A stretch of 64,000 bases of DNA, from assembly GCF_963678635.1 (NCBI RefSeq), contig NC_087068.1, positions 42,493,649-42,557,648 of the forward strand, in the 5' to 3' direction. The notes under the pieces were generated by a model. That model did not search any database. It saw only the letters and a list, made by a program, of their open reading frames with translations, and was not told the DNA's origin. The position numbers and the translations under genes are program-made. Source of the DNA: Symsagittifera roscoffensis (taxonomy: Eukaryota > Xenacoelomorpha > Acoela > Convolutidae). Below, piece by piece: positions 53,150-63,993 of this stretch. Every line of letters starts with the position of its first letter. Positions within the stretch are counted from its first letter, which is position 1.

Positions 53150-53700
53150 TGTCATTTCTCGAAAATTTGATGTTTTTCCTTGTACCTTCTCTGGCAATGC
53201 TGGCGAGAGAAGTTTTTTTATCAGATCAGTTGGCTTCTTTTTCGATGCATGTCGGGAGGATCAGTCTCGCCTCGTTATCGTTGGAGACAGTCACCATAAA
53301 CGTTCTGGGTTTGGTTTGCTTTTGGTTATACTTTCCGAGGGGTTTCATTTCCACAATTTTTTGCTGCTTGTCGATGATGTCTAGAATAAATGCTAATAAA
53401 ACAACAATGTAGTACTACCGAAATTGAACGAATTTCATGCTCTTCTGGTTGTTTTAGTTTCTTGATGGTGCCGTAAAATTGATCTTTTTGTGAGAATTTG
53501 TTTTGTAATGATGATGGTGGTTTTCATGTCTCGGAGACTGTCGAATATGTTTTGGGCTCCACATCATTCGCACAAAATGATTGCAAACAATTTGTGGATG
53601 GATCTCAGAATGACGATTCCTTCAAGTTGTTTTTTCAATGTTGGTGTCCGTCGTTGTTTCGATGATGGTTGAGGGGGCTGTTTTTGAGATAGAAACATAA
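53150..53700 (-). pseudogene. ORF1-like remnant of the same non-LTR element
   Basis: On the minus strand a frame reads KPRTFMVTVSNDNEARLILR followed by HASKKKP, resembling the C-terminal region of CR1-type ORF1 proteins ('R.L.V..P......L.L..A..L'), and upstream QPPQPSSKQRRTPTLKKQL. It lies where ORF1 or the ORF2 start would be expected relative to the RT relic at 51253-52958. Interrupted by stops. Confidence 0.5.
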
Positions 53701-54684
53701 CTAATTTTTTGTTTGAGTTTGATGTAGTTGATGGCTTTCTCATCGGGATAGATGTTGCGGTGAGTCAAACTGAGTCCCGATTTGGCATATACCACTTTCT
53801 CCAGTTTTCACTGTTCAGGTTCTTCCAAGATTTCGATAGAATGGGCTCAAGAGCTGGCATTAACAATTTGCAATATCAATGTTAGATAATATGAGACTAG
53901 AGGCAATCACTGCTACCTCGATAATCAATTCTTATCTGAAACTACTTATTGTGATTTTCAAATGAGAGGATTTTCAAATTAATGTTTCTTCGCAGTAGTA
54001 CTGATAAGAATGTGCGAGCATTTGTCCATGTTGATGGTCGTATGATTAAATTCTTTTCATTTTAAAAGAGGTTTTTCACTAATTAGAAAACTGACAAATA
54101 TCGAGATTCAATTAAGGATGGATATAATTTTCAACCAATAGCTTTCGAAGTACAGGGTGCCGCCGGCGCAAGAACTGAAATTTTTTTTAAACATGCTCTG
54201 TAAAAATGTCAGAACGTGAAAAAAATTTTTGAACTGCTCGTTTCTGGCATCAAAAGTAACAGTCGCCCTGAAGTACATATCGACGGGGGAAAAAGCTAGG
54301 TTCTAAAACGACTGGCCAGCGTCTAAACACAGCTCCACATGCTTTTCACCGTCTCTGCCAAAGCCAGTTCTTTTGGTGGTCTTTCTAACATCGGGTCGAC
54401 AAAAAAAACGTTACTGTTTCCGGCTTTGATCAGCACGCTCTAATTAACTTAAAAATAGTGAGCTCATGGCTGAGTCTCAGTATCCTCAGTCCACGAGGTC
54501 ACTCCTAAAAACAAGGCTACTACTTGTTTACTATATTACTATTGTTTTTGTTCAGTAGATAAAAATCATCATCTCCATCGATGATGGATCAACCCTTTCC
54601 CCCAACTCCTAGCTTCTCATGCTCTGAAAAGGAATTTGGTATTAATTAAACTCAACTCAAGACATTTCGGGATGCTAAAAATTG
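53701..54684. other. Intergenic, nothing recognised
   Basis: No gene found. Composition changes from AT-rich to a more balanced sequence toward the right, where the next unit begins. Confidence 0.4.
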
Positions 54685-54867
54685 TTAAAAAAACGAGTTA
54701 CAGTTCTCTCCCGAGACCCTTCCGGATTCTGGAATCCGGAGAAATAAAGCTCTTATTTCTTCTCGGAAAGCTGGACACGTCGTCCCAACACCATTCCTTG
54801 TTCTCGTGAACTGCTCAGTAACAATTGTAGCGGCACAATCGTTACAACTCGGAGCGGTTTCTGACAA
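54685..54867 (-). CDS. Small Cys-containing ORF at the end of the SGNH-linked unit (tentative)
   Basis: A 60-residue frame (ATG 54867) with CNDC and further Cys, codon use like the GC-richer genes to the right. It could be a last exon. Function unknown. Confidence 0.3.
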   Translation of the reverse strand: MSETAPSCNDCAATIVTEQFTRTRNGVGTTCPAFREEIRALFLRIPESGRVSGENCNSFF

Positions 54868-55016
54868 TTTCTAGTCACAATCTCAATTTGCTGTCGTTTT
54901 TCCGTTGTTGTTCTCTCTGAGAATCTTGTTGTTCTGTTTTCGCAGTTCAGTGTGTGCGAAAAAATAAAATGTCACGTGTCGTTCACGTCCAAATCGAGTT
55001 TTTAAAACTTAGCATG

Positions 55017-55277
55017 TTAGTCAAAACTAACCCTTCCCGATTTGTCTGATCGTTCAATTAACGTCACTAAGTCATAAAAACGATCAATCTTCTCTGTTAG
55101 ATGTTCCAATAAAAATTCGAATGCGAATTTGCATTTTGACCATTGTGCTCGAATGTCACACACTCCCCGGACAGCCCGGTCAATGTCCTGCTTGAGTCCT
55201 GTAGTCTTCATCAAAATGGTACAGTGCCATCGAACAGAATTTACAAAATGCATGAAATCCACGTCACATCGACTCAC
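55017..55277 (-). CDS. Small ORF or exon with 3' splice site (tentative)
   Basis: An 86-codon frame, preceded by a good nematode-like acceptor (TTATATTCTGCAG) at about 55284-55272. The product has five Cys and the helical stretch FAFEFLLEHLTEKIDRFYDL. It probably is an exon of the membrane gene at 55974-58443. Function unknown. Confidence 0.4.
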   Translation of the reverse strand: MSRCDVDFMHFVNSVRWHCTILMKTTGLKQDIDRAVRGVCDIRAQWSKCKFAFEFLLEHLTEKIDRFYDLVTLIERSDKSGRVSFD

Positions 55278-55973
55278 TGCAGAATATAAATGGCATCATA
55301 CTAAACTATTATAACCTTCCAAATTCTTTCACTAATCTGCACTTTCGAGGATATAACTTAAGATAAAACATTTTTTCTGACTTCCAACTTCTTTGTCCCG
55401 ATTTAAAACTTTTTCTCCTAGGTTTAAAAAGTGCTGGGACGCCAACAAACTAAAATTATCCTACTATGCTTCTTCCCTTCGGAAATTTAGTTGTTATTGT
55501 TCCTGAATATTGAAATTAAGGAACTCGGTGGTTAGAAGGAACAATGAAACAATCTACCTCTTGAAGAGATTACTCAAGCCTTTCATGTCACTACAAAGTG
55601 ATCAGTCGTCTTGATTGATTAAAAACAATCATGCAGGCTGGAATATTTTAATATAATCTCCACTCAAGCCTTTCTAAATAAACAGTAAGTGTCTCTAAAG
55701 CCACTAACTAAAATCGTAATGCAAATTTTTAAATGCAACAAATTCTTAAATCTTGAAAACTCAACTAAATGTTTTCTCTTCAGTTTCAATTGCAAACTTA
55801 GTTACTTTGTTTCTCATTTAAGTTTTTCTCACACACAAAGCAATTCTGAGTTTTAATATCTTCTCTTTCGTTGCTTCTTCGTTTCTTTCTTTGTTCACTC
55901 TTTGTTTTCGTCGTTTAGAAGTTCTAAAATTTCTAAATTCTTCTAATTTTCTTTCTTGTTTTTCGGCCATTTG
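55278..55973. other. AT-rich interval, probably an intron or 3' region
   Basis: No gene seen. It separates the small downstream exon from the cytoplasmic tail region. Confidence 0.4.
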
Positions 55974-56620
55974 TCAATGTTCCATCTCCTCCTCCTGCGA
56001 CATTGACTCCGCACTTTCAGTCTCTGTGTCTTGCAACACGTCGGTGGCTATTCTGACGCTGTTGGAGGCAGTCCTCCAACACTTGTGCTCTTCTACTCTT
56101 TGCTTACAACAAGGAAGAGGATCAACGTTAGTTTCTCTGCTTCGGCAGAAGCTGTTGTGGAGGCACAACGTCACGTTTCTCTCCAAGTCTTCATTCAACA
56201 TCTTTTCTTTTTCCCTTCCGTCACATTCACTTTTCCTAGGAGTTCTCTCCACTGCGGTGGTTACTGCATTGCGATTAGTTATAAAAATTCGCTCGAAAGC
56301 TCCTGCTCCAATGTCCAGCTGACACGCACTATACACTCTGCTGTGCTTCGACATATGCTTCTTGGCATACCCGTACAACCATGCAGTCATGTTGGCTCTG
56401 AACCATGGCATCAGTCGTCTTCTGGCCCATATCTTTTTCACTTCCATCGCAATGTTCAAGATTTTGCACGTTGTCTCAAAAAGATCTAAATCTTTTAGAC
56501 AATCCAATTCCTGCAACTAATCTTTCGTAGGCGTTTCTTGTCTTTTGTTCTCTCTTACATGAGCTTCCAGCCATCGTATCGCCATCATAACTCCCACTAT
56601 CACTATCGTTATGGGCTGTG
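55974..56620 (-). pseudogene. Membrane segment and cytoplasmic tail of an envelope-like gene
   Basis: On the minus strand a hydrophobic run ITIVIVGVMMAIRWL near 56610-56565 is followed by a highly charged segment and, after a stop at about 56517, by a 180-codon frame. That frame has WFRANMTAWLYGYAKKH, a Cys pair PCCKQRVEEHKC and an acidic end (MSQEEEMEH). The layout ectodomain, one membrane helix, basic then acidic tail fits a type I membrane protein. Family unknown. Confidence 0.45.
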
Positions 56621-56859
56621 ATGAATCTGGTAAACCCATGGAGAGCAGCTCTCCACAGTCTCAGATCAGCACCAGATTACTACGCCCGGGTTACCAACAT
56701 TGTAGCACAGCAATGGCAGGGGAACTCATCATGTGTCGACATGATGCTCCTCCAATTACACTTTCCCGACGCTTCCAGTAGTGGTTCCAATTCCATCATC
56801 ACTCGGTGAACTTCATAATTCTCGTCTACTGCATTGTAATCCGTGACTGTTGACCCTTT

Positions 56860-57132
56860 CTACTTTTGTCTTTCAAAGTCACTGAAGTTCCCAGTGGCGT
56901 ATCCCATGAACTTCTTTCCCAGTATCGATTCTAATTCCTCTTTGGTTCTCTCTGGAACTGCTGAGAACATTTTGATCAGTAAGTTGTCAGATTTTTCTGA
57001 CATTCTCACTAGTCTTACGCATTTTGGCACTGAGAAGGCTTGATACACGATCGTTCTCGTACTTTTCACATTCACCGCTACAAAATGCACTGGGTATCTG
57101 CTCTTGCACATTGGAGCTAAAGTTGATCCCAC
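56860..57132 (-). pseudogene. Ectodomain piece of the envelope-like gene
   Basis: A 90-codon frame with CKSRYPVHFVAVNVKST and a helical FSAVPERTKEELESILGKKF. It lies between the Cys-rich part at 57167-57820 and the membrane segment. Frames change at both ends. Confidence 0.4.
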
Positions 57133-57166
57133 TAATTATCTCGCTGCCGTCGGTCTACGATAGGTT

Positions 57167-58443
57167 TCACTGTGTCGGATGTTCATTTCCGCCTCGATCG
57201 CTTCTCTCCGATTTCCAATATTTTTCTGCTCGGTTTGCAAAACTCCCCGAAACACTTCTACACTGATGCTTTTGTTCTATATTCATCTCATGCTCTTGTT
57301 CTAGAATCAATAGTGACTCTAATGAACCAAACATAGTGTAGAATCTTAGTGCAGTCACTAGATTCACCTCGGTTCCCCCATGGCAATCTGCAATCAATTG
57401 CGTTTCCGTTTTTGTTTTCATCACAATGTTCCCAAACAAAATCGTCAATTGCTTGTGTTGTTTCTCCAGGGTCTTTAGGCAATCCAGACCTCCACAGATG
57501 TGACCTTCCAGTCCACAGACTTCTGCCAGACAGCTACCAGGTTTGACCCAGTCCACTGGTCCCCAGCCAGGCAACTCTACTTTGTCTTCTCCGTTGCTCT
57601 TAAAGGCTGTCATCATCAAATTATCGATGATGTTCAGGTCACGCAAGTTACAGTCTGAGTTGACTTCCCTCTGAACGTCTTGTGTCGCACGCAATATCGA
57701 ATCGGCGTTAGGACCAGGACACCATGATGGTTCCATCAGTTCCGAAACCACCATTAGACTCGTTCTTAGCAATTCGTCCGAGAATCCCAATCCAAATTCC
57801 ACTCGGTTATCAAAATCCACTCGGTTGGTGGTAGGCTCATCAACTGCTCGATCGTTTCCGCTTGCATTTCAGACAATACCAGAGTTCCGTATGCCTTCTG
57901 CTTCAGGGTGGTGCCTTGCATCATCGTCTCCAAATAACCTTCCATAGCACTTTTGTCTTCCAGAGCAATTAAATGTCCTTTGGCTGAATTTCTGTATTCC
58001 AACATCTCCATGTATCCACCGGCGGGCTCATCAATCGATACAGTTTCCGACACTGTCAGTCGGTTATATTCCACCGGGACCAGCTGTCCTACGACGCTTT
58101 CCTTTCCGTGATTCATGGGAGACGGTTTGAAATATTTAAGGGTACTCTCTCCACATTGGCTGAGTATCTCCATTTCTAACGTTGCTCCAGTCAGAGTGCG
58201 GTCACTCCTCTTGGTTTTGTAGCTGGCTGATTTTAATCCTGCCATGAGAATGGGTGGCACCATCGCAAATTCAGTCAACATCCTGTCTGTGCCAGGCAAT
58301 CGATCATCACCCTGTCCCATGTCCATGGCTTCCTCGAAGCGTTTTCTTTTGGCTGAGTTGACTGCTTTTATCGAGATTTCGGAATCCACCTTTGTTTTTC
58401 CAGCTTTCCTCAATGTCACTTTGCTGCCAAGTTTCATTTTCAT
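57167..58443 (-). pseudogene. Ectodomain of an envelope-like gene, one frameshift
   Basis: Two frames, 58443-57766 and 57820-57167, overlap near 57790, where a one-base change breaks a single reading. The second part is Cys-rich (WVKPGSCLAEVCGLEGHICG, then DCLKTLEKQHKQL) and contains ADCHGGTEVNLVTALRFYTM. The Cys spacing and following membrane segment suggest an extracellular protein. Not recognised as any known fusion protein. Confidence 0.45.
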
Positions 58444-58929
58444 TCAATTTACCCTGTCAGTCACCATCTTTGATCGCATCGTTCCCTTTCGGGTTCTTAA
58501 CAGATTTACTACTTCTTCTTTGTCTTCTTGCGGCGTCATCTTTATAGGAGAGTTTGCCTCACTTTTGTCAGTGGCCGAGTCAATCAGTAACTTGCTCAAT
58601 CTCCCTTCACACTTGTCAACTTTGTCATGGACACCCCGCCTTAGTGGTCTGTTGAGACCTATTTCCAAAATGGACTGGGTCCCGTTGCTCTGAGCCACTG
58701 TCCAGACCTCTTCCATGAAGGCTACTCTGTCCATACTGCATACCGTCCTTTTTTCGTGGTCTCTATGATGAACTTGCCATTCTTCTTCGGGCAACGTTCC
58801 CAAGAAACGTACTCTGGCAGTGCCTTCTAATCTCCTTCTCCTTGCTGATTCTATCAAGAGTTTCTTTGTCTCGGTGTTTTTAGAATTGCTCGGAGAGCTG
58901 CTCTCCGGCAAGTTCCGGTTCGTTTCCAT
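58444..58929 (-). CDS. Charged ORF upstream of the envelope-like region
   Basis: A 161-residue frame, ATG at 58929, starting METNRNLPESSSPSNSKNTE. It is strongly charged and ends directly in front of the ATG at 58443. Since no stop-free join is visible, it may be the N-terminal part of the same gene. Function unknown. Confidence 0.4.
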   Translation of the reverse strand: METNRNLPESSSPSNSKNTETKKLLIESARRRRLEGTARVRFLGTLPEEEWQVHHRDHEKRTVCSMDRVAFMEEVWTVAQSNGTQSILEIGLNRPLRRGVHDKVDKCEGRLSKLLIDSATDKSEANSPIKMTPQEDKEEVVNLLRTRKGTMRSKMVTDRVN

Positions 58930-58979
58930 AAAGCCGACGGGGGTTCCAGCGTGGAATTTCCCTCGTCTGCCGGCTCAGT

Positions 58980-58990
58980 CGTCACTTACA
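58980..58990 (-). promoter_or_regulatory. Consensus 5' splice site at the end of the polyprotein
   Basis: The minus strand reads ACGTT/GTAAGTGAC at the last codons of the upstream frame (58986-59318). The TAA stop of that frame is made from the donor itself, so a spliced RNA would bypass the stop and join a downstream exon. Confidence 0.45.
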
Positions 58991-59717
58991 ACGTGTCCGC
59001 GCCGTTTTCAAAGTCGCTGAGGAAGTTGAAGTCCAGGCTGGACATCCCTCCTGTCGAAGCCTTATCGTCCTCTTTCTCGGCCTGATCGGGATCCTGTTGC
59101 ATAAGCTCTTCCGATTGACGTCGTCCTTCCTGCCCATCGTCTCGTTTTGGAACTTTTCCTGAAATTGAGTGCCCTTGCTCTTCATCCCTTGCTCCACCTG
59201 GAAGTTGCGGTACAACTAGCCTGCCGGCTGACTGATCTTCCTCCTCTCCGTGAACTACCTTGACTTCTTCACAGCCGAATGGTGCTAGCATGGTTCTAGT
59301 CTGTAGTGTTCCGCCCACCGTTAACCCTGGTTTTACGCTCGTTAAGATTAGGGAGGCTTCTCGTAACTCAGCCTAGCCTCTCATGATCATAGGCGCTAGA
59401 TCCAATTTCGCCCACTCCTCGTCAAATCGTCCCCGCTTCGGAGTCGCTGCCTTGCTCATTCGTCTCCTCGTTGTTTCTTCCGTGTAGGCAAACTGCGTAT
59501 ACTGCAGCACTGCGGCGTTTCTGCACGGGCCCACAAAGCACGGGTCCACCATCTCAGAGAATTTCGCTACCCTCCTTTCATTAGTTTCAAAGGCTCTCAA
59601 CCTAGGGGTTTGTACTACGGAGTCTGCTCCGAGCAACATCCTTCTAACCAAAGGGAATTCAGGTATCTCTTCTGGAATTTTATTGTAGTCACCCCAGCCT
59701 CTCGTTTCTTCTCTCAC
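58986..59717 (-). pseudogene. C-terminal part of the large polyprotein
   Basis: Frames 59717-59373 and 59318-58986. The first includes the Cys pair DPCFVGPCRNAAVLQYTQFA, the second is acidic with GGARDEEQGH and ends in FNFLSDFENGADTL. They follow the frames to the right with short breaks and similar codon use. No known domain. Confidence 0.4.
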
Positions 59718-59789
59718 TTTATGGTATGCTGCAGTAAGTCGAGGAATTCTTGTGACTTCGCCGTTCGTCTTATTGTAGGGCCTCAGGTT

Positions 59790-61673
59790 CTAGAGCTTCG
59801 GGAAAAACTCGATGTGCCCTCTATCCACTTCTCCCATCCTGTCTCGGAAGTGATCATCAAAGTTTATGACGGTCATCTCCGGCTCTGATATCTTCGCGAA
59901 TAACAAGTCCTCACTCATCAATTCTCGTAGTGCGTGTTGCTCACACCAGTTAAGTGCACTTCCTTCCACTGCTGATATGATGTTCAGGTCCAACACCGAC
60001 CTCCTGTAAGCCTCCACCTTAACGTCAGGGAACGCAAACGTGACTGCCGGACCGTATATTACTGTCACGAACTCCGTGGCTCCCCTGATCAGTTCTAAGG
60101 GATCGGTCCTCATAGCTAAGCTGAGGTCAGTTAGCAGGGGCATATCCCCAGCATGACGTCGCACGTCTTCCTATCTCTGAATCGTTTCATCCTCTCCTGT
60201 TCTAAAGCGATTCTGCTGCAGGAGGTATTGGATAAGAGTATGTCGCAAATCTCTTATCTTAGTCCAGGAATCCGTGGGTCGCTTCACGTCGAATCTCCAC
60301 ACGTTCTCCCTCATCTGCTCCGGGTAGCGTGTCAGATTCATCGATCCTCCCAAGTTTCCATTTGTTATCGCAATTAACGTTAGAAGTCCATCAAATCGCA
60401 AATTATGCACTCTTTCGGTGAGCAGTATCGCTGGTCCTCTCACGAAGTTCTCTGCTCCAAACGTCACGAACAGGGCTAGTAATTCAACGATCGAGATACT
60501 TCTACGACTGCTTGGAGAAATTCTTTTATCGGGTATCGAGAAAGCGATGGGTAAACTTTCGCCAAGAAGGACGCGGTCCAGTCGGCTGCTAACCCTTCCA
60601 GCATGCTGTCAGTCCGGTCAAAGTTTTCTTCTCCCTTTACATTCTGTGTCCAGAAAGCTTCCAGGGTAGCTTGGCACACTCGGTTTACGAACTCGGCTGA
60701 CTTCTCTTCAGCATTTTTGGCCGCGTTTACTTCTTTCACCAGGTAGGCATGGATTCTCCTGATCATCACTGGGCCTCGCTCGAAAGTGTCCGCGCCCAAT
60801 GCGGCTACTCGAGGGGTCAAGTGCAGCCACTTGTTAGCCTCTGGTTTTGTTCTGAGGACCATCGCTTCCAAATGAGCTCTCGTCTCCTTGGAAGTTTTCC
60901 TTCTTTCTCCTTCCTCCTTTACTTCCATTCCTTGGAACCATAGGTCGTTTGACATCGCTACGATTACTCGCTGGTCATCGTCAATTCCTGTTTCAATTTA
61001 AGTTGTCGGCTGAAGTTGGACAGTTCCAACCCCAGTACTTCGTCTAACACTAACATGTGTACTGAATGATTCTTGAATCCTCGCATCTCATTCGAGATGT
61101 CAGACCACACCGCAGGTAATTCCGCCCTAAGTGGTCTTAGGTTCTCCATCTCTATTCCGCGATTTGGGGCAGATATGATCACATCATATTTCCCTTCCGA
61201 GAGCAACGCCACCAAGGCGTATCCAAACTTCAGTCCATCCGGGAGATGTGCATATCCCGGAGACAGTGCAAACACGGCTCTTGGTGTTATCTTGGGGAAG
61301 GCACCTTCTTTCAAGGTGTCCAATACTCCACCCATCGATTCGAGGATATCCTTTATAGCTGGCAATACAGCGTCTTCAGCCGTCGTAGACTCTCTGAGTC
61401 TGCTCAGGAAACCCCTGCTGTGTAGATGGTCGTTCATGCCAGCAAATACGATTGTGATGGGTTCTTTTCCGTCTGTCGTTGTACCCCGATAGCCATTGAC
61501 ACCGACTGCATTAGGTCCAGTTCGACCGCTGACAAAATTATAACGTCAGGCCAAAACAGAGACTTGGAGGTGTGTACGAAGTCTGAGTTCGCGACTATCA
61601 TAGTCTTTGCTTTTCTCATTTCTGCTTTGTCATACGCTGCAAAGATGGTCTCGTCTTTCCTAATCGTCTTCAT
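59790..61673 (-). pseudogene. Central part of the large polyprotein, second SGNH-like and helical region
   Basis: Five consecutive frames (61673-61434, 61437-60964, 60955-60476, 60467-60171, 60164-59790) form one broken reading. The first two carry PDVIILSAVELDL and, just after a frame change at 61440, AGMNDHLHSRGFLSRL, followed by SPGYAHLPDGLKF. 'AGMNDHL' resembles the Asn block of SGNH hydrolases. The rest is predicted alpha-helical (VNAAKNAEEKSAEFVNRVCQ and so on). I recall similar uncharacterised proteins from Caenorhabditis genomes, but have no name for them. Confidence 0.5.
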
Positions 61674-61777
61674 TCCACCATATCTCTGAGCATCGCCTTC
61701 TTGAGTTACTTCTTCGGGTACGCTCTATCTTTTACGTGACCTGGGGGTGCTCGTATCTACTTGAACATTTTCACGTG

Positions 61778-63000
61778 TTATCCTATTGGTGCCCTCGTTG
61801 TCAAGAATCTTCCGGGCCTTTCTTCTCGATTTCCTTCATCATGATTCAGTTTTACATCTTGCAAAGGTCTTGCATTTACTGGACCCGTTGTGTTGTTTGA
61901 GGGCAGTCCCTCTAAGTCACTAAATCTCAAGGCGGTCGTGGAGCTGAAGTTTATGCCAGCTGCTATCAACCAGTCCACGCCTGCGATCGAGTACAGTCCG
62001 TTGACGGATAATCTCGCTCCATTTAACATTCTCATGGCATCTGCTGCAAACCTTACCGTCTGAAGGTTCAATTTCATCAGGTCCTGTTTGTATATATGCC
62101 AGGGAGAAGGTATGAGCCTCGACCACATCAAAGAGCTCCTGTCTGTTCGTCGCTTCTCTCGGCTGGTACTCGTTGTCTCTGATCTTGTCTCTGATCTCGA
62201 GGTGCTTGTCGTCTCCGCGGTCCGATTGACAGGTCCTAATCTTCGCCTTGGATGAATGGTTCTTCTTATTGGCGCTTCTCCCAATCGATCCTGTACATCT
62301 GTTCTTTGCCCTAGCTCGCTAGAGCTTTGCCGCCTGTAGGTCACGGCTAGGACCGTTCCCAGACGTGTTTCTAGGTTAGGGGACACAAAGGTTGAAACTG
62401 CCGGCTCGTTCGTTGTTTCTTCCTTCTGTAGCACTCCCGTGTCAAAGAGCTCGACTTCCATTTCATCCAGTCGCTCCTGGAAGACCCGGTTCATCCAGGC
62501 TTGTCCTTTGATAGTATCAAAGTGGATCCCATCGGTGGTTATTCTGGTCTGATCCATAGCTCTCAGCTCGTGTTCAATGTCCATAAGGATCATCCGTCTA
62601 GCATTCCGACTCACCAGATTTCTTAGTATGTTGTTCCACCTGATGACTCCTTCATTATGTCTTCTTCCTGTCGATGTCAGCGTTTTTGTGCTCGTTGGTA
62701 CGGTGCAGACGGTCAGTACCGCGCACTTGAATTTCTGCCAGAGAGTAGTAAATAGGCACACCATCATCGACTCCCATTGTGCCTTTTCCTCATCTGAGCC
62801 TTTAGATACATTGTTCGTCCCTATTAGGATCATTATGTTAGGGATCCTCCCTGAGTTCATCAGCTCCACCATTCAAAATAGCTGGGCTATCGTTGCACCA
62901 CCAAAGGCCATCACCGTGGTGATCCAGAAGGTCCTCAGGTTCTGGAGTATTCTCACCAAGCTGTCACCCAGTATCGGATGTGATGTCCACTGGCGGTTGC
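61778..63000 (-). pseudogene. SGNH/GDSL hydrolase domain of the large polyprotein
   Basis: All four SGNH blocks are readable. The Ser block is GDSL at about 62957-62968, the Gly block is FGGAT near 62900, the Asn block is ILIGTNNVSKG near 62815, and the Asp-His block is TTDGIHFD near 62530. A TGA at about 62873 interrupts the frame between Gly and Asn blocks, so only 62872-61778 (364 codons) is one open frame. After the domain comes an Arg/Ser/Thr-rich linker (TETTSTSRSETRSETTSTSR) and a short domain ending at 61778. Enzymes of this family hydrolyse esters; the substrate here is unknown. Confidence 0.68.
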
Positions 63001-63127
63001 TGCAGGTTTACTGCTGGGCTCCAAGTCGATCGATTGAAGCAGGCGCGCGGATCCGTGTCCGGAACTCCACTGAAGTTATTCTTCACCTGGTTGTTCTTCT
63101 GCACGTCAATCACTCGGGACACTTTCT

Positions 63128-63436
63128 TCATCGGCATCTCTCGTATCTTCCTGTCAGTGACCTTAGAGCTCTTTGCTGCTTACGTTGTGTTACTAGCTCC
63201 CGTTCTCGCCATCGTCTCTTCGGAGAGCTATACTCTGCCGTATCATCAATTATTCCACCTGGCACATTCCTATTAGCGACCAATCGTTCAGCTAATTCTA
63301 TCAAATTTCTCACTGTTTGCTCCACGACTGGGTCACCTAGGGTGTCACTCGGGTCCGGAATTGTTATTCTCCCTGTCGTAGTTGGGGGTCGCATCTCCGT
63401 TGTCTGACTTAGCTCGCGAGGCGTCAGATGCTCCAT
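63128..63436 (-). pseudogene. N-terminal region of the large polyprotein, piece 2
   Basis: A 102-codon frame with DPVVEQTVRNLIELAERLVA and a basic end. It continues the coiled-coil start at 63556-63993 after a frame change and leads toward the SGNH domain. Confidence 0.4.
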
Positions 63437-63555
63437 CGGGGATGCCCACGAGGAACATTCCTTGCAGGTATCCCTTTTTCCACAGCCGTCGTCAACGCCA
63501 GCCGTTCCAATCGCTCTTTATACTCTCGCCTCAAGCGCTCTATTTCGTCAACCTG

Positions 63556-63993
63556 TTACTTTTTGCAATCTTCAAACAGTCTTTTCCACATATCTCTGTA
63601 TTCATTCATACTGAGCATGGTTTTGGTCATTTCATCCAGCTCCCTTCTGATCTTCTCCAGTTCATCTATCGTTCTGTTGAGGTCTTGCATGGTCTCGTTC
63701 GTCTGAACTTCTTCTTCTACTCTCGCCTTCTTTGGTGGCACAGCCGCTCTCAGTTGTGAACTTCTCAGACCAATCCTAGGCTTGGTTGGCAGAGGCATCC
63801 CACCTGGTTGGTAGGTCCTGGAACTTCCCAATCCAGGCTCTTTCGCCAAGTCACTTCCTGAGAGAGCCCCGTTTCTCCACCTCGTTACCCTCATGTTTGG
63901 GCGGTTTAGTACTCTTCTTTTTTCGTATGCGGCCATCAATAAGACATCCGTGGGGCAGTCCCTACGGTTATCATACCCAAAGATGTTTATCAA
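63556..63993 (-). CDS. N-terminal region of the large polyprotein, piece 1 (coiled coil)
   Basis: A 145-codon frame reaching almost to the window edge, so the true start may lie outside. The second half is a coiled coil (DLNRTIDELEKIRRELDEMT). Stops at 63556. It has the Gly/Pro-rich segment GSSRTYQPGGMPLPTKPRIG. Function unknown; a coiled-coil start would suit a capsid-like or scaffold protein. Confidence 0.45.
   Translation of the reverse strand: MINIFGYDNRRDCPTDVLLMAAYEKRRVLNRPNMRVTRWRNGALSGSDLAKEPGLGSSRTYQPGGMPLPTKPRIGLRSSQLRAAVPPKKARVEEEVQTNETMQDLNRTIDELEKIRRELDEMTKTMLSMNEYRDMWKRLFEDCKK

Noticed and set aside
62577..63407. 276-codon plus-strand frame
   Set aside because: Longest shadow in the right part; the minus strand carries the SGNH catalytic motifs and matching codon use.
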